DNA of 64,000 nucleotides from Rhodococcus sp. BP22 (GTDB lineage: Bacteria; Actinomycetota; Actinomycetes; Mycobacteriales; Mycobacteriaceae): positions 62,001 through 126,000 of the forward strand of contig NZ_JACFTB010000008.1 of NCBI RefSeq assembly GCF_014281965.1, in the 5' to 3' direction. A model generated the notes under the pieces. The model saw only the letters and a list, made by a program, of their open reading frames with translations. It was not told where the DNA came from and did no database searches. This document shows positions 45,672-57,461 of this stretch, in pieces. Each line of letters opens with the position of its first letter. The stretch's first letter is position 1. The position numbers and the translations under genes were made by a program.

Positions 45672-46649
45672 CTACCGGCGACGCTGACGCGCGATATCGG
45701 CTAACACGACGCCCGCTGCCACCGAAGCGTTCAGCGATTCGACCGGACCTGCCATCGGGATGGACAGAATCGAATCACAGGTTTCGCGAACCAGACGCGA
45801 GAGACCCTTGCCTTCGGATCCGACAACGACAGCCAGTGGGCCGGTGCCGTCGAATTCGTCGAGCGTGGTGTCGCCCTCGGCGTCGAGACCGATGATGGTG
45901 ACGCCCTTGGACTGCCAATCCTTCAACGTCCGGGTCAGGTTGGTGGCGCGGGCAACCTGGAGTCGCGCCGCGGCACCTGCGCTGGTGCGCCAGGCGACGG
46001 CCGAGACACTGGCGCTACGACGCTGCGGGATGACGACCCCGTGTCCACCGAACGCCGCCACCGAGCGCACGACAGCGCCGAGGTTACGAGGGTCGGTGAT
46101 GTTGTCGAGAGCGACCAGAAGTGCCGGCTCCTGGTGCGAGCGAGCCGTGCTGATCAAGTCGTCCGGGTGGGCGTATCGATACGGCGGAACCTGCAGAGCG
46201 AGACCCTGGTGCAGACCGTTCGCGCTCAGCTTGTCGAGATCCGAACGCGGAACCTCGAGAATGGAGATACCGGCGTCGGCCGCACGCTGGACGCTTTCTT
46301 TCAGCCGCTCATCACTGTCGGTGCCAACGGCAACCCACAGGGCTGTCGCCGGGACTCCCGCGCGAAGGCACTCCACGACGGGGTTACGGCCCAGAACGAC
46401 CTCGGGCCCGTCGTCGTTCTTCCGAGTCGGGACACGAGTGCCACGACCACGGCTGTCGCCTCGTGACTGGGCGGACTTCTCCGCCATCTTGGCGCGACGC
46501 GCAGCTGGATGCTTGGTGCGCTCCTCAGCGGGCGGAGTCGCGCCGCGACCTTCGAGGCCTCTGCGCCGATTCCCGCCGGAGCCCGCGACCTGCCCCTTCT
46601 TGGTACCGGTCTTGCGTATCGCGCCGCGCCTACTTGAATTGCCTGCCAT
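45672..46649 (-). CDS. rlmB: 23S rRNA 2'-O-methyltransferase, SpoU/TrmH family (RlmB)
   Basis: 325 residues from ATG 46649 (GTG 46652 is also possible), overlapping the cysS stop. A basic, low-complexity N-terminal tail of about 80 residues precedes a substrate-binding domain starting [15 protein letters not shown]. The trefoil-knot SAM domain shows [31 protein letters not shown] and [20 protein letters not shown]. It matches Rv3579c in position. Confidence 0.93.
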   Translation of the reverse strand: MAGNSSRRGAIRKTGTKKGQVAGSGGNRRRGLEGRGATPPAEERTKHPAARRAKMAEKSAQSRGDSRGRGTRVPTRKNDDGPEVVLGRNPVVECLRAGVPATALWVAVGTDSDERLKESVQRAADAGISILEVPRSDLDKLSANGLHQGLALQVPPYRYAHPDDLISTARSHQEPALLVALDNITDPRNLGAVVRSVAAFGGHGVVIPQRRSASVSAVAWRTSAGAAARLQVARATNLTRTLKDWQSKGVTIIGLDAEGDTTLDEFDGTGPLAVVVGSEGKGLSRLVRETCDSILSIPMAGPVESLNASVAAGVVLADIARQRRR

Positions 46650-48064
46650 CACTGCCCTGCTTCGTCGTTACTGCGTGTTGCCCCGACGGACCATTCCGGC
46701 CCGTTGGGAGTATCTGTCACGTCTATGCCTGCCTTGGCGAGGCGATCTCGAATCGCGTCCGCGGCCGGCCAGTCCTTGTCCACCTTGGCTTGTGCTCGAC
46801 GCTGCAACTCTGCGTCGACCAGCACTCCCAAGGCTCCTTCGAGGGCGTCGGTGTCGCCGGAGCCGCCAGCCCAGTGCGGATCCAGCGGATCCACACCCAG
46901 AATCGACAGCATCGCACGCACCTGCCCGGCATGCTCGACGGCGGATTCGAGGTCTCCGCCTTCGAGCGCGCTGTTGCCCGCCCGCACCGTCGCGTGGAGC
47001 TCGGCGAGCGCCTTGGGAACTCCCAGGTCGTCGTCCAGCGCGGCGGCGAAGCCGTCGGTCCAGGTGCCGAGTGGTACCTCTCCCGCTCGCTCGACCGTCC
47101 GTTTGACGAATCCTTCGATTCCTCGATAGGTCACCGCTGCCGTCTGCAACGCGTTGTCCGAGTATTCGAGCATCGAACGGTAGTGCGCACCACCGAGGTA
47201 GTAGCGCAATTCCTGCGGTCGCACGTGCTGTAGAACATTGGGGACCGATAGAACGTTGCCGAGCGATTTCGACATCTTCTCGCCGCCCATCGTGACCCAG
47301 CCGTTGTGCAACCAGTATCGGCTGAATCCGTCACCGGCTGCCTGGCTCTGCGCGCGCTCGTTCTCGTGGTGCGGGAACACCAGATCGAGACCACCGCAGT
47401 GAATATCGAAGTCGGGCCCTAGGTAGGTCTCGGCCATGGCCGAGCACTCGAGGTGCCATCCGGGCCGTCCACGACCCCATGGTGTCGGCCACGACGGCTC
47501 GCCGGGCTTCGCTGCTTTCCACAGTGTGAAGTCCCGGGGATCACGCTTACCCTCGGCGGCGCTCTCGCCTTGATGTACGTCGTCGAGTTTGTGCCCGGAC
47601 AGTGCCCCATAACTCGGGAAGCTCATCACGTCGAAGTACACGTCGCCGGCGGAGGCGTATGCATGCCCGGATGCGATCAATCTGTCGATCAACTCCACCA
47701 TCTGGGTGATGTGTCCGGTTGCTCGCGGCTCGACCGACGGCGGTAGCACCCCGAGTTGGTCGTAGGCCCAGGCGAAGGATCGCTCGAACGTCGCGGCCCA
47801 CTCCCACCACGGCCGTCCAGCCTCGCGCGCCTTGTTCAGAATCTTGTCGTCGATGTCGGTGACGTTGCGGACGAAAGCGACGTCGACCTCGTGGGCGAGG
47901 AGCCACCTGCGAAGGACGTCGAATGCGACACCGCTACGAACGTGGCCGATATGAGGCTCACCTTGGACCGTCGCCCCACACAGGTACACCGACGCATGGC
48001 CAGGGACCAAGGGGATGAATTCCCGCAAGGCCCTCGTCTCGGTGTCGTAAAGGTGAAGGGTCAC
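46649..48064 (-). CDS. cysS: Cysteinyl-tRNA synthetase
   Basis: Class I synthetase of 471 residues. Zinc ligands are Cys29 (LCG), Cys207 (LECSAM) and His232 (PHHENE). The HIGH motif is PHIGH at 37-41 and KMSKS is at 263-267. The C-terminal anticodon-binding region ends with a typical EWSVG-type tail. It is the upstream neighbour of rlmB, corresponding to Rv3580c, and starts 24 bp after ispF. Confidence 0.97.
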   Translation of the reverse strand: MTLHLYDTETRALREFIPLVPGHASVYLCGATVQGEPHIGHVRSGVAFDVLRRWLLAHEVDVAFVRNVTDIDDKILNKAREAGRPWWEWAATFERSFAWAYDQLGVLPPSVEPRATGHITQMVELIDRLIASGHAYASAGDVYFDVMSFPSYGALSGHKLDDVHQGESAAEGKRDPRDFTLWKAAKPGEPSWPTPWGRGRPGWHLECSAMAETYLGPDFDIHCGGLDLVFPHHENERAQSQAAGDGFSRYWLHNGWVTMGGEKMSKSLGNVLSVPNVLQHVRPQELRYYLGGAHYRSMLEYSDNALQTAAVTYRGIEGFVKRTVERAGEVPLGTWTDGFAAALDDDLGVPKALAELHATVRAGNSALEGGDLESAVEHAGQVRAMLSILGVDPLDPHWAGGSGDTDALEGALGVLVDAELQRRAQAKVDKDWPAADAIRDRLAKAGIDVTDTPNGPEWSVGATRSNDEAGQ

Positions 48065-48087
48065 GACTCGCCATGCTACCGGGGGTT

Positions 48088-48552
48088 TTACTCACTCATG
48101 ACAAGTGCCGTCGCAACGGCGGCAATTCCTTCGCCTCGTCCCGTCAATCCCAATCCGTCGGTGGTGGTCGCAGACACCGAAACGGGTGCTCCGAGAATCG
48201 CCGACAACGTCTCCTGCGCCTCCACGCGTCGCGGCCCGATCTTCGGTCGATTTCCGATGATCTGGACTGCGGCGTTACCGATACCGAAACCGTGTTCGGC
48301 AAGAAGGCGGCGCACCTCGGTCAGCATTGCTGCACCGCTGACGCCGTCCCACTCGGGTCGCCCGGTCCCGAAAACCGAGCCGAGATCACCGAGACCTGCT
48401 GCGGACAGCAGCGCATCGCACAGTGCGTGGGCGGCGACGTCACCGTCCGAGTGGCCTTCGAGCCCGTCACCGTCCTCGAACAGCAGGCCCGCGAGCCAAC
48501 ACGGCCGCCCGACCTGGATCGGGTGCACGTCTGTTCCGATGCCGACTCTCAT
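48088..48552 (-). CDS. ispF: 2-C-methyl-D-erythritol 2,4-cyclodiphosphate synthase
   Basis: 154 residues. Metal-binding GTDVHP (Asp8, His10), then the [18 protein letters not shown] segment with the third metal-ligand His, and [11 protein letters not shown] near the C-terminus. It converts CDP-ME-2-phosphate to MEcPP in the MEP isoprenoid pathway. Its ATG overlaps the ispD stop by 4 bp. Confidence 0.96.
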   Translation of the reverse strand: MRVGIGTDVHPIQVGRPCWLAGLLFEDGDGLEGHSDGDVAAHALCDALLSAAGLGDLGSVFGTGRPEWDGVSGAAMLTEVRRLLAEHGFGIGNAAVQIIGNRPKIGPRRVEAQETLSAILGAPVSVSATTTDGLGLTGRGEGIAAVATALVMSE

Positions 48553-49232
48553 GCAGTCTCCTGTGCGGTGATCGCCTCTGCGAGCAAAAGGTCGTGTGGA
48601 GTGGTGATCTTGAATGCGAGTGATTCACCGGTGATCGTGTGCACCGTCTCACCGAGACGCTCCACCAGGCCTGCGTCGTCGGTCGCGGAGTCCGTGGATT
48701 CGGCGTAGGCGCGGATCAACAGATCGGCACGAAATCCCTGTGGGGTCTGAATTGCTCGGAGTGAGCTCCGATCGGGGGTCCCGACCACGGCGCCCATGAG
48801 ATCGACCGACTTGACGGTGTCGGTTACCGGAACTGCGGGTACGACGGCACCGCGTCCAGCGCGCACCTCGGCGACCACCCGTGCAACCAGGGTAGGCGGA
48901 GTGAGCGCGCGCGCGGCATCGTGAACCAGCACGATGGCTGCGTCTCCCGCGACCGCGAGACCGCAACGCACCGAATCGGTGCGTTCATGAGCCCCTTCGA
49001 CCACCGTGACGGTAGGTCCGAGGAGCTCACGCGTGTGCTCGACCAGATCAGCCGGCACGATCACAACAATTCGGTCGACGGCGCCTGACGCTGTCAGACC
49101 GTCGACCGAATGTTGCAGAAGGGTTCTCCCCTTCAAAGTCACATATGCCTTCGGCATTCCTTGTTGAAGCCGAAGGCCCTGGCCCGCCGCCGGTACGAGC
49201 GCGACGACCGGGCCAGCATGCACGCTGGTCAC
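48549..49232 (-). CDS. ispD: 2-C-methyl-D-erythritol 4-phosphate cytidylyltransferase
   Basis: 227 residues. The CTP-binding loop is [18 protein letters not shown] at residues 14-31. [11 protein letters not shown] and [13 protein letters not shown] with TDDAGLVE are family marks. It makes CDP-ME in the MEP pathway, the step before IspE and IspF. It starts 2 bp after the carD stop, so carD-ispD-ispF-cysS-rlmB may be one transcript. Confidence 0.96.
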   Translation of the reverse strand: MTSVHAGPVVALVPAAGQGLRLQQGMPKAYVTLKGRTLLQHSVDGLTASGAVDRIVVIVPADLVEHTRELLGPTVTVVEGAHERTDSVRCGLAVAGDAAIVLVHDAARALTPPTLVARVVAEVRAGRGAVVPAVPVTDTVKSVDLMGAVVGTPDRSSLRAIQTPQGFRADLLIRAYAESTDSATDDAGLVERLGETVHTITGESLAFKITTPHDLLLAEAITAQETA

Positions 49233-49234
49233 AC

Positions 49235-50080
<846 letters not shown>

Positions 50081-50740
50081 GTGACTGCGTTCAACGCTGC
50101 GACCACGCACCGAAAGACCCGCCTGTGGGCAACCGCTCTCGCGGCAGGCGCAGCACTGACTCTGACTGCCTGCGGCTCCGGCCAAATTTCTCAGACCGCC
50201 CAGCAGGTCTCGGCTGTCAACGGAAACTTTGCCGATGTCGGCGACATCTCACTGCGCAATGTGCATGTGGTGTACCCGCAGAGCGAGGAGTACTCGATCG
50301 AGCCGGGTGGCAAGGTCGAACTCGGCTTCATCGCCGTAAACAACAGCACCACGACCCCCGATCGCCTCACGCGGATCTCCACGACAGCGGCGTCCTCGGT
50401 GACGGTCGGCAAGGAGACTGGCGGAACCGAGATTGCGCCGTTGACCGCCCTCGGTGCCGGAGCCCCCGCGGGCACCGAGCTCGATGACGAGCTGATCCCC
50501 TTGCAGATGATCGTCGTCGAACTCAACAGCATCGGCGAGGAAGTTCGCCCAGGCCTCACGGTCCCTGTCACGTTCACATTCGAGGAGGCCGGTGACGTCG
50601 AGGTTCTCGTCCCCGTCGACGCAGGCCAGGTTCTCCCGCGCAATGTCTCGACCAAGTCGCCCATCGAAGCAGAGGCGCACGGCGCCGAGAACAGCGTCGT
50701 TGAGACTCAGGTCGAGGAAGGCGCCGACGGTAACAACTGA
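50081..50740 (+). CDS. lpqE: LpqE-like lipoprotein
   Basis: 219 residues from GTG 50081 with GGAGGA at 50069-50074. A long lipoprotein signal ends in the lipobox LTAC (Cys about 31). The mature part is a beta-rich domain ([21 protein letters not shown], core cited: [28 protein letters not shown]) with a PCuAC-like flavour, and a Glu/Gly-rich C-terminal tail. There are no Met/His copper ligands of the true PCuAC type. It matches Rv3584 by position; cell-surface, function unknown. Confidence 0.88.
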   Translation: MTAFNAATTHRKTRLWATALAAGAALTLTACGSGQISQTAQQVSAVNGNFADVGDISLRNVHVVYPQSEEYSIEPGGKVELGFIAVNNSTTTPDRLTRISTTAASSVTVGKETGGTEIAPLTALGAGAPAGTELDDELIPLQMIVVELNSIGEEVRPGLTVPVTFTFEEAGDVEVLVPVDAGQVLPRNVSTKSPIEAEAHGAENSVVETQVEEGADGNN

Positions 50741-50775
50741 CGTTCCTGTCGGTACCGTCGTTTAGCGTTTTCCAC

Positions 50776-52185
50776 GTGGCCAAACTGAAGACGAACTACC
50801 GATGTTCGGCCTGCAGACACACCGTGGCCAAATGGGTAGGCCGATGCCCGGACTGCGGTAGCTGGGGATCGATGGACGAGGCGCCCGTGCTCACCCCGGT
50901 TGCAAGCAGACCGGGCGCTTCCGGTCTGGGCGCCGGCAACACCCGGTCGGCGACCACCGCAATGATTCCGACGTCGCCCGCCACTGCCCTCACCCAGGTC
51001 AGCAGCAGTACTGCACAGGCGAACTCGACCGGTATCCCGGAGTTCGACCGCGTACTCGGTGGTGGGCTCGTCCCCGGTTCCGTAGTACTCCTCGCCGGTG
51101 AGCCCGGGGTGGGCAAGTCGACGCTGCTCCTCGAGGTGGTGCACCGCTGGGCCCGTACCGGCGAAGACCGGCGTGCGCTCTACGTCACGGGCGAAGAATC
51201 CGCCGGTCAAGTTCGATTGCGAGCAGACCGGACGGGCGCGGTCCACGAACGCGTCTTCCTCGCCGCAGAATCCGATCTTGCGACGGTGTTCGGCCACGTG
51301 GAGCAGGTCGCACCGAGTCTGCTGATCGTCGATTCGGTCCAGACGATGCTTGCCGCGGACGTCGACGGAGTCATCGGCGGTGTCACCCAGGTCCGCGCGA
51401 TCACCAGTGCGCTCACGTCCCTGGCGAAGACGACCGGCATAGCGGTCCTCCTGATCGGTCACGTCACCAAGGACGGTGCCGTCGCGGGTCCCCGTTCACT
51501 CGAGCACCTGGTCGACGTAGTTCTCCACTTCGAAGGCGACAAGCACTCCACTCTCCGCATGATCCGCGGGGTCAAGAATCGCTTCGGTGCTTCCGACGAA
51601 GTGGGGTGCTTCGAATTACGAGATACCGGCATCGAGGGCATCACCGATCCGTCGGGCCTGTTCCTGCATCACCGCACCGACGCGGTGCCCGGCACGGCAG
51701 TGACAGTCACCATGGACGGTAAGCGTCCGTTGCTCGCCGAAGTGCAGGCACTCGTCGTCGATACGCACATGCCTTCCCCACGCCGTGCGGTCAGCGGCCT
51801 CGACCATGCCCGAGTAGCCATGATTCTGGCCGTCCTGGAGCGACGCTGCGGGGTGAAAGTGGCCCGGAGCGAAGTATATGCAGCAACGATCGGCGGAATG
51901 CGTACCAGCGAACCTGCTGTCGACCTGGCGCTCGCGGTCGCAGTGGCGTCTGCCGTGACGGATCGTCCGATACCCACAGGGGTGGTCATCCTCGGTGAGG
52001 TCGGGCTGGCGGGAGAAGTCCGTCGGGTTTCGGGGCTGGGTCGACGCTTGGCCGAGGCAGCACGGCTCGGCTTCACCCACGCCATCACCCCCGAACACGA
52101 CGACACCGTGCCGAAGGGAATCGAGGTACGCACCGTCACCAATCTCGGCGAGGCACTCGATTACGCACATATGCGGACGGTTTGA
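50776..52185 (+). CDS. radA: DNA repair protein RadA (Sms)
   Basis: RecA-like branch-migration ATPase of 469 residues. An N-terminal C4 zinc finger (Cys10, Cys13, Cys24, Cys27) precedes Walker A GEPGVGKS (108-115). KNRFG is visible ([12 protein letters not shown]), which helps DNA translocation. A Lon-like C-terminal domain contains [19 protein letters not shown] 50776 is used as start. It corresponds to Rv3585, upstream of disA. Confidence 0.96.
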   Translation: MAKLKTNYRCSACRHTVAKWVGRCPDCGSWGSMDEAPVLTPVASRPGASGLGAGNTRSATTAMIPTSPATALTQVSSSTAQANSTGIPEFDRVLGGGLVPGSVVLLAGEPGVGKSTLLLEVVHRWARTGEDRRALYVTGEESAGQVRLRADRTGAVHERVFLAAESDLATVFGHVEQVAPSLLIVDSVQTMLAADVDGVIGGVTQVRAITSALTSLAKTTGIAVLLIGHVTKDGAVAGPRSLEHLVDVVLHFEGDKHSTLRMIRGVKNRFGASDEVGCFELRDTGIEGITDPSGLFLHHRTDAVPGTAVTVTMDGKRPLLAEVQALVVDTHMPSPRRAVSGLDHARVAMILAVLERRCGVKVARSEVYAATIGGMRTSEPAVDLALAVAVASAVTDRPIPTGVVILGEVGLAGEVRRVSGLGRRLAEAARLGFTHAITPEHDDTVPKGIEVRTVTNLGEALDYAHMRTV

Positions 52186-52297
52186 TCAACTCCAGTAGCC
52201 TCTAGCTGCGAGACTGTGAGACACCACTGTTGTAGAAGTAGTGCTGATGCAGCCGAAAAGCCGTTGTGGAAGCAAATGCTGGGACGAGGGGACGAAC

Positions 52298-53395
52298 GTG
52301 GACGAGAACGCACGCGATGCCAGTGCATCCCCGGCGCTACGTGAAACCATCGCCCGGTTAGCACCGGGCACGGCCCTGCGCGACGGGCTGGAACGAATAC
52401 TTCGAGGCCGTACCGGCGGTCTCATAGTCCTCGGTTACGACGACGAAGTCGAGAAGATCTGCGACGGCGGATTCGAGCTCGATGTCGAGTTCGCGCCCAC
52501 CAGGCTGCGTGAACTCTCCAAAATGGATGGTGCCGTCGTGCTGTCCACGGACGGCAAACGAATCGTCCGCTCCAACGTGCAGCTTGTGCCGGATCACAAG
52601 ATTCCTACAGTCGAATCGGGAACGCGGCACCGCGCCGCCGAACGTACCGCCATGGAGACCGGATATCCGGTCGTCTCGGTCAGCCAGTCGATGAGCATCG
52701 TCAGCGTTTACGTAGCCGGAGTTCGATATGTCATCGAGGGCTCGGCGACCATCCTCTCGCGTGCGAATCAGGCTGTAGCCACCCTCGAGCGCTACAAGCA
52801 GCGTCTCGACGACAACACCCGTCAGCTTTCGGTCGTGGAAATCGAGGACTTCGTCACTCTGCGTGACGCACTCACGGTCGCTCAGCGTTTGGAGATGGTT
52901 CGCCGGGTCTCGGTCGAAATCGAGCAGAACGTCCTTGAACTCGGCACCGACGGTAGGCAGCTGGCGCTGCAGCTCGAGGAACTATTGGGCGACAACGACG
53001 TCGACCGTCAGCTCGTCGTCCGCGACTACCTTGCCGGTCCTGAACCGTCGACCACGGCAGCCGTGGAGAAGGCTTTGGCTGCTCTCGACAAATTGACCGA
53101 TGTCGATCTACTCGACCTCACCACGCTCGCACGCGCATTCGGCTACCCGTCGACCATCGAAGCACTCGACACACCGATGAGCCCACGTGGATACCGCGTC
53201 CTCACCCGGGTACCGCGGCTGCAGTTCAGCCAGATCCATCGGCTTGTCGTCTCGTTCGGCACGCTGCAGGGGCTTCTTGCAGCAACAGCGGCAGACCTAC
53301 AGTCGGTCGACGGCATCGGAGGACTGTGGGCGCGTCATATTCGTGAAGGGCTTTCACGTCTGGCCGAGTCGTCCATCGCGGGCCCGTTCGACTGA
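52298..53395 (+). CDS. disA: Diadenylate cyclase / DNA integrity scanning protein DisA
   Basis: 365 residues from GTG 52298 with GAGGGGA just upstream; the frame is open to 52241. The DAC domain has DGA at 77-79 and RHR at 110-112, the residues that bind ATP and make c-di-AMP. A helical spine and a C-terminal helix-hairpin-helix ([17 protein letters not shown]) bind DNA branches. It is 112 bp after radA, its usual partner, which inhibits the cyclase in other bacteria. Confidence 0.96.
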   Translation: MDENARDASASPALRETIARLAPGTALRDGLERILRGRTGGLIVLGYDDEVEKICDGGFELDVEFAPTRLRELSKMDGAVVLSTDGKRIVRSNVQLVPDHKIPTVESGTRHRAAERTAMETGYPVVSVSQSMSIVSVYVAGVRYVIEGSATILSRANQAVATLERYKQRLDDNTRQLSVVEIEDFVTLRDALTVAQRLEMVRRVSVEIEQNVLELGTDGRQLALQLEELLGDNDVDRQLVVRDYLAGPEPSTTAAVEKALAALDKLTDVDLLDLTTLARAFGYPSTIEALDTPMSPRGYRVLTRVPRLQFSQIHRLVVSFGTLQGLLAATAADLQSVDGIGGLWARHIREGLSRLAESSIAGPFD

Positions 53396-53417
53396 TCGGA
53401 CCCGCACGCCGGCCGGC

Positions 53418-54164
53418 TCAGGTCATGTTGAACGGCTCGGGAGAGCTACGCAGCTCACCGAGTTGAGCGATCACCTTGTACGAGCCGACGCCGACAGGTA
53501 TCCGCTCCTCACCACACCCGGGAACCGAATTGGTACCGGACCACTTGACCGTGAACCCTGCCTGCTCGCCGGGCTTGAACGTCCGCAGGTCGGATTGCGC
53601 GTCGGGGAAGCAATCTGTGTTGGACCAGATCCGCAGATCGTCGAGCGTGAACACGAGCGCCTGCTGCAGGCCTGCACCGACGTCGCGCTGGCACTCCGTG
53701 GAACTGATGTTTGTGATGACGACGGTGAAGCCGGGCTCTTCGCCGACCTTGTACGACGCCTTGTCCGGCGTCGCCTTGATGGCGAGGCTTTGATCCGAGC
53801 ACTGGTTTGCCGGCGCCGCAGCTGCCGGCTTCGAGGCAGTCGTGGACGCTCCGCTGCTCGTCGACGTACCACTTGCGGAACCACCGGATGCGGAACCACC
53901 GGATGCCGATGCGCCGGATCCAGCACCCGAACCTGCCGAGGATGCACCCGATTCCTTGGCTGCGGCGGAGGCACTCGGCGTTGCGGCCGGCCCCGGAGAC
54001 GTCACGACACCTGCCGGCTCTGCCTGCGGCGGATCTTCGTTGCCACCACTGAGCGAGGAGATGAACCACACGATCAAACCGAGCACCACGACAGCCGCAC
54101 CGATGGCGAGTGCGCGACGACGCCAATAGATTTCGGGGGGCAACGGCCCGCTTGGTTCCAACAC
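53418..54164 (-). CDS. Membrane-anchored, Ser/Ala/Gly-rich secreted protein (Rv3587c-like)
   Basis: 248 residues: a short cytosolic start, one transmembrane segment (about 17-37, ALAIGAAVVVLGLIVWFISS), a low-complexity Gly/Ser/Ala/Thr linker with GSASGG repeats (about 70-110), and an extracellular domain with four Cys (CSDQSL, TECQRDVG, NTDCFPD, PGCGEERIP). The domain resembles a beta-sandwich; no catalytic motif is seen. It lies between disA and the carbonic anhydrase as in M. tuberculosis. Confidence 0.85.
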   Translation of the reverse strand: MLEPSGPLPPEIYWRRRALAIGAAVVVLGLIVWFISSLSGGNEDPPQAEPAGVVTSPGPAATPSASAAAKESGASSAGSGAGSGASASGGSASGGSASGTSTSSGASTTASKPAAAAPANQCSDQSLAIKATPDKASYKVGEEPGFTVVITNISSTECQRDVGAGLQQALVFTLDDLRIWSNTDCFPDAQSDLRTFKPGEQAGFTVKWSGTNSVPGCGEERIPVGVGSYKVIAQLGELRSSPEPFNMT

Positions 54165-54262
54165 AGACCAACCGTATGCGTTACGCAGCTACGATTCTCT
54201 GAAGCGCCTGCGGCGTGTCGCCTTGTAGGTCACTAAGAAACCGTCCGAAAAGACGAACAAGC

Positions 54263-54895
54263 TCAGGGAAGCTCGCCGATATCACCGATTACCCCGCGCA
54301 AGCGAGCGTTACCTTCGGACAACTGATAGGTCAGGCCGACGATGGCCACTTCCCCCGCGTCGACTTTCTCCGCGATGATCCGCGACCGCTGCATCAACAG
54401 ATTGCCGGTCTCCTCGACGTGGCGTGCCTCGAAGTCGTCGACGTTGGAGTAGCCGTCACGGCGGGCGGACAGCACGGACGGGGTGACGCGTTCGACGAGG
54501 TCACGAATGTAGCCACCGGGGATGTCACCGGAGTCCAACGCATCGAGAGTCGCTTTGACGGCCCCACACCCATCGTGTCCGAGCACGACGATGAGGGGTA
54601 CATCGAGAATCGCTACGCCGTATTCGATCGAGCCGAGGACGGAAGAATCGATGACGTGGCCTGCGGTTCGGACGACGAACATGTCACCGAGGCCCTGGTC
54701 GAAGATGATCTCGGCAGCGACGCGGGAGTCCGCGCAGCCGAAGAGCACGGCGCGTGGATGCTGCTCCTGTGTGAGACGTGCACGGTCCTCGATACCCTGG
54801 CTCGGGTGCAGAGACTCGCCCGCGATGAAACGCTGGTTACCCTCTCGAAGTGATTTCCACGCGGTTATCGGATTCGTCGAAGGCATAGAGATCAT
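54263..54895 (-). CDS. canB: Beta-carbonic anhydrase (CanB-like)
   Basis: 210 residues. Zinc ligands are Cys54 (GCADSR), His107 and Cys110 (GHDGC), and the catalytic dyad is Asp56-Arg58. It converts CO2 and bicarbonate. ATG 54886 (MPSTNP) is an alternative start. It corresponds to Rv3588c; mutY is divergent, with its preferred start 60 bp away. Confidence 0.95.
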   Translation of the reverse strand: MISMPSTNPITAWKSLREGNQRFIAGESLHPSQGIEDRARLTQEQHPRAVLFGCADSRVAAEIIFDQGLGDMFVVRTAGHVIDSSVLGSIEYGVAILDVPLIVVLGHDGCGAVKATLDALDSGDIPGGYIRDLVERVTPSVLSARRDGYSNVDDFEARHVEETGNLLMQRSRIIAEKVDAGEVAIVGLTYQLSEGNARLRGVIGDIGELP

Positions 54896-54954
54896 TGTGC
54901 ACCGATCCGGCTGTTACCGGCGAGTCGGATACCGAACAACCCGAGGAGATATGC

Positions 54955-55851
54955 GTGCCGATCAGTCCAGTTGCACTCCTCGGGTGGTTCGACACCGAGG
55001 AGCGCGACCTGCCATGGCGACGTCCAGGCGTCAGCGCGTGGCAGATTCTGATGAGCGAAATCATGCTGCAACAGACGCCCGTATCCCGCGTTGCTCCGAT
55101 CTGGGAAGAGTGGATCGCGCGTTGGCCCGTCCCGTCGGAGATGGCGGCGTCTTCGCAAGCCGATGTTCTGCGCGCATGGGGCAAGTTGGGCTATCCGCGT
55201 CGGGCGTTGCGTTTGCATCAGTGCGCGGGGGTGTTGGCCGCCGAGCACGGCGACACCGTGCCGCAGGACGTCGAGACACTGCTGTCGTTACCAGGCATCG
55301 GTGCGTACACGGCTCGCGCTGTCGCCTGCTTCGCGTACGGTCAGCGCGTTCCCGTCGTCGATACCAATGTTCGACGCGTCGTCGCTCGGGCAGTGCACGG
55401 CGCTGCGGAACCAGGCAACCCGTCGACGACACGGGATCTCGCCGACGTCGAGGCGTTGCTTCCCGCGGGGAGCGCGCGCGCGGCCAGATATTCGGCAGCA
55501 CTGATGGAATTGGGCGCGTTGATCTGCACCTCGAAGAATCCTGCGTGCCTGCTGTGCCCACTGCCCGAGTGCTCGTGGATCGAAGCAGGCCGCCCGGCCT
55601 ACAGCGGACCTGCCAAGAAGGTGCAGAAGTTCACGGGCACCGATCGGCAGGTACGCGGGAAACTGATGTCTGTTCTACGTGAAACCGACGGTCCGGTGGA
55701 TCGGGCCCGGTTGGACGTCGTGTGGCTCAGCGACCCCGGGCAACGCGATCGCGCCTTGGACTCGCTGCTCGTGGACGGCCTGATCGAACAGACGGCGGCA
55801 GGGCTTTTCGCTCTGGCCGGTGATGCGGGGTCCCCGACCGGTCTCGGATAG
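54955..55851 (+). CDS. mutY: A/G-specific adenine glycosylase MutY
   Basis: 298 residues from GTG 54955, chosen because GAGGAG (54943-54948) has 6-nt spacing; GTG 54895 would collide with canB. Removes A opposite 8-oxoG. Catalytic Glu35 (SEIMLQQT) and Asp136 (PVVDTNVRR), HhH motif LPGIGAYTA. The iron-sulfur ligands are Cys191, Cys198, Cys201 and Cys206, i.e. C-x6-C-x2-C-x4-C, one residue shorter in the last gap than in E. coli; M. tuberculosis shows the same spacing as I recall it. Confidence 0.95.
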   Translation: MPISPVALLGWFDTEERDLPWRRPGVSAWQILMSEIMLQQTPVSRVAPIWEEWIARWPVPSEMAASSQADVLRAWGKLGYPRRALRLHQCAGVLAAEHGDTVPQDVETLLSLPGIGAYTARAVACFAYGQRVPVVDTNVRRVVARAVHGAAEPGNPSTTRDLADVEALLPAGSARAARYSAALMELGALICTSKNPACLLCPLPECSWIEAGRPAYSGPAKKVQKFTGTDRQVRGKLMSVLRETDGPVDRARLDVVWLSDPGQRDRALDSLLVDGLIEQTAAGLFALAGDAGSPTGLG

Positions 55852-55867
55852 CCGGTGACCCCGTATG

Positions 55868-56683
55868 TCAGCGCAAGAAGTCGATGAGTACTTCGTTGAC
55901 CTTCTCGGGGCGCTCGAGGTAGCCGAAGTGTCCGGTGTCCGGGATCTCCTCGTACCGAGCTCCCGGAATCGCCTGCGCGACTTCGCGGCTCAGATGGACG
56001 GGGATGAGCCGGTCGTCGGCGAATCCCACCACGAGGGTCTTGGCTGCAATCGTGCGATATGCGGTGAGTCGTTCGGATCCGGCACGCATTTCGAGGCCGA
56101 TCTGCGCTCGCTTACCCGCCGATCTGGTACCGCCGGAGAACTCCATGACGGCGAGCCAGTCACCGATCGCCGCCTCGTCGCGCAGGGTTTTCGGTGCAAA
56201 ATTGTTCATTGCGGTAATTGCCGCGCGGTAGGTCGCCGGGAGTGTGATGCTCGCGTCGTACAGATCTCTTTCGCCCTGGGCCATGGCCTTCTGCATCGTC
56301 GACGAACGGCCGTACGTCGCCATCATGACCGCGTGCGAGACGAGGTCCGGCCGCGCCAACGCGAGTTCCTGCGTGACACGCGAGCCCATCGAGGTTCCGA
56401 CGACTCGTGCCGGTGCTGCGCCCACGTGCTCGATCAACGCCGCAGTGTCGGCCACCAGATCGTCGAGCACCATGCCGGCACCGCACTCCGACGACGGCGC
56501 TATCCCTCGGTTGTCGAACGTGAGGACCTGGAAGCCTGCCTTCACCAGTGCCGGCACCTGGTGCGTCTGCCATACCCGCCCCGGGCTCCCCGAGCCCATC
56601 ACCAATACGACGAGCGGGCCGGTACCTTTGACGTCGAAGTTGATATCGATTCCGTTGAGCTTCACCAGGGACATTCGCGTCAT
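55868..56683 (-). CDS. Alpha/beta hydrolase
   Basis: 271 residues. Oxyanion region VVLVMGSGSPGRVW, nucleophile elbow GTSMGSR with the Ser at about residue 98, and a C-terminal DTGHFGYLERPEKVNEVLIDFL giving His. The acid is likely in ADDRLIP. Substrate unknown; the family spans esterases and C-C hydrolases. Its start overlaps the stop of the next hydrolase gene by 4 bp, so the two are co-translated. Confidence 0.88.
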   Translation of the reverse strand: MTRMSLVKLNGIDINFDVKGTGPLVVLVMGSGSPGRVWQTHQVPALVKAGFQVLTFDNRGIAPSSECGAGMVLDDLVADTAALIEHVGAAPARVVGTSMGSRVTQELALARPDLVSHAVMMATYGRSSTMQKAMAQGERDLYDASITLPATYRAAITAMNNFAPKTLRDEAAIGDWLAVMEFSGGTRSAGKRAQIGLEMRAGSERLTAYRTIAAKTLVVGFADDRLIPVHLSREVAQAIPGARYEEIPDTGHFGYLERPEKVNEVLIDFLR

Positions 56684-57423
56684 CGTAGTTGTCGGAGGAA
56701 CACTTCCACAGCTGCGCGGTAGAGCTCGGGCTGCTCATCGTGCACGAGATGCGCCGCGCCTGGAATCAGTACATAGCTCGACTTGGCGTTCTTCTCGTGC
56801 ATCCGACGCATTTGCCCCGGCGGTGTGATTCCGGACGCACCCTCGATCAGTAACGACGGAGCGGTGACGGATTCCCATTCGTTCCAGAAGTGCCTCGTAC
56901 CCCACTCCTGCGAGATTGCCTCGAACGTCGATACGTCACCGTGCAGATACCAGCCGTCGTCTCGACGCTGGAAGGAATCCAGAAAGTACTGCCCTGCGAC
57001 GTCGCCGAAGAACTCACGTACTGCCGATTCGGTCTCGAACGGCTGTGGCCACCGACGAATGAGTGCAGCCCAGTCATCGGCCGTGCGCCCGCGGAAGTCC
57101 GGTGCGATGTCCTCGATGACCAGGCCTGCCACCAGATCGGGTCTCGCCGCCGCAAGACACCAGCCGTGCAGCGAGCCCATCGAATGCCCGATGACGACGC
57201 ATTCCCCGATGTGCTCCGCGTGAGCGGTCAGGTCCTCGACGAAGGCCTCGGTACCGATCCCGCGCGGAGCGGGCCTGCCGTGCCCCGGCGCGTCGTAGGT
57301 GTAGACGTGGCCGAACGCACGCAGCCACGGCACTTGGCGTCGCCACGTTCGCGCGCTACCCATCAACCCGTGCAACAGCAAGATCGGTCGCCCGTCCCCA
57401 CCCTCGTCGTGCAGCATCGTCAC
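56680..57423 (-). CDS. Alpha/beta hydrolase (Rv3591c-like)
   Basis: 247 residues. LLLHGLMGSARTWRRQ, nucleophile elbow GHSMGS, and a C-terminal PGAAHLVHDEQPELY with the His. The position next to mutY and mhuD matches Rv3591c. The substrate is unknown. It is divergent from mhuD with a 38-bp gap. Confidence 0.88.
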   Translation of the reverse strand: MTMLHDEGGDGRPILLLHGLMGSARTWRRQVPWLRAFGHVYTYDAPGHGRPAPRGIGTEAFVEDLTAHAEHIGECVVIGHSMGSLHGWCLAAARPDLVAGLVIEDIAPDFRGRTADDWAALIRRWPQPFETESAVREFFGDVAGQYFLDSFQRRDDGWYLHGDVSTFEAISQEWGTRHFWNEWESVTAPSLLIEGASGITPPGQMRRMHEKNAKSSYVLIPGAAHLVHDEQPELYRAAVEVFLRQLR

Positions 57424-57461
57424 GACTGTAGCTTTCCGTACGACCGAGTAGCCTCTCGGTC

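Noticed and set aside
45760..47106. 448-codon open frame on the plus strand across rlmB and cysS
   Set aside because: Antisense to two clear genes, Arg/Pro/Ser-rich product with no domain; typical GC-rich shadow frame.
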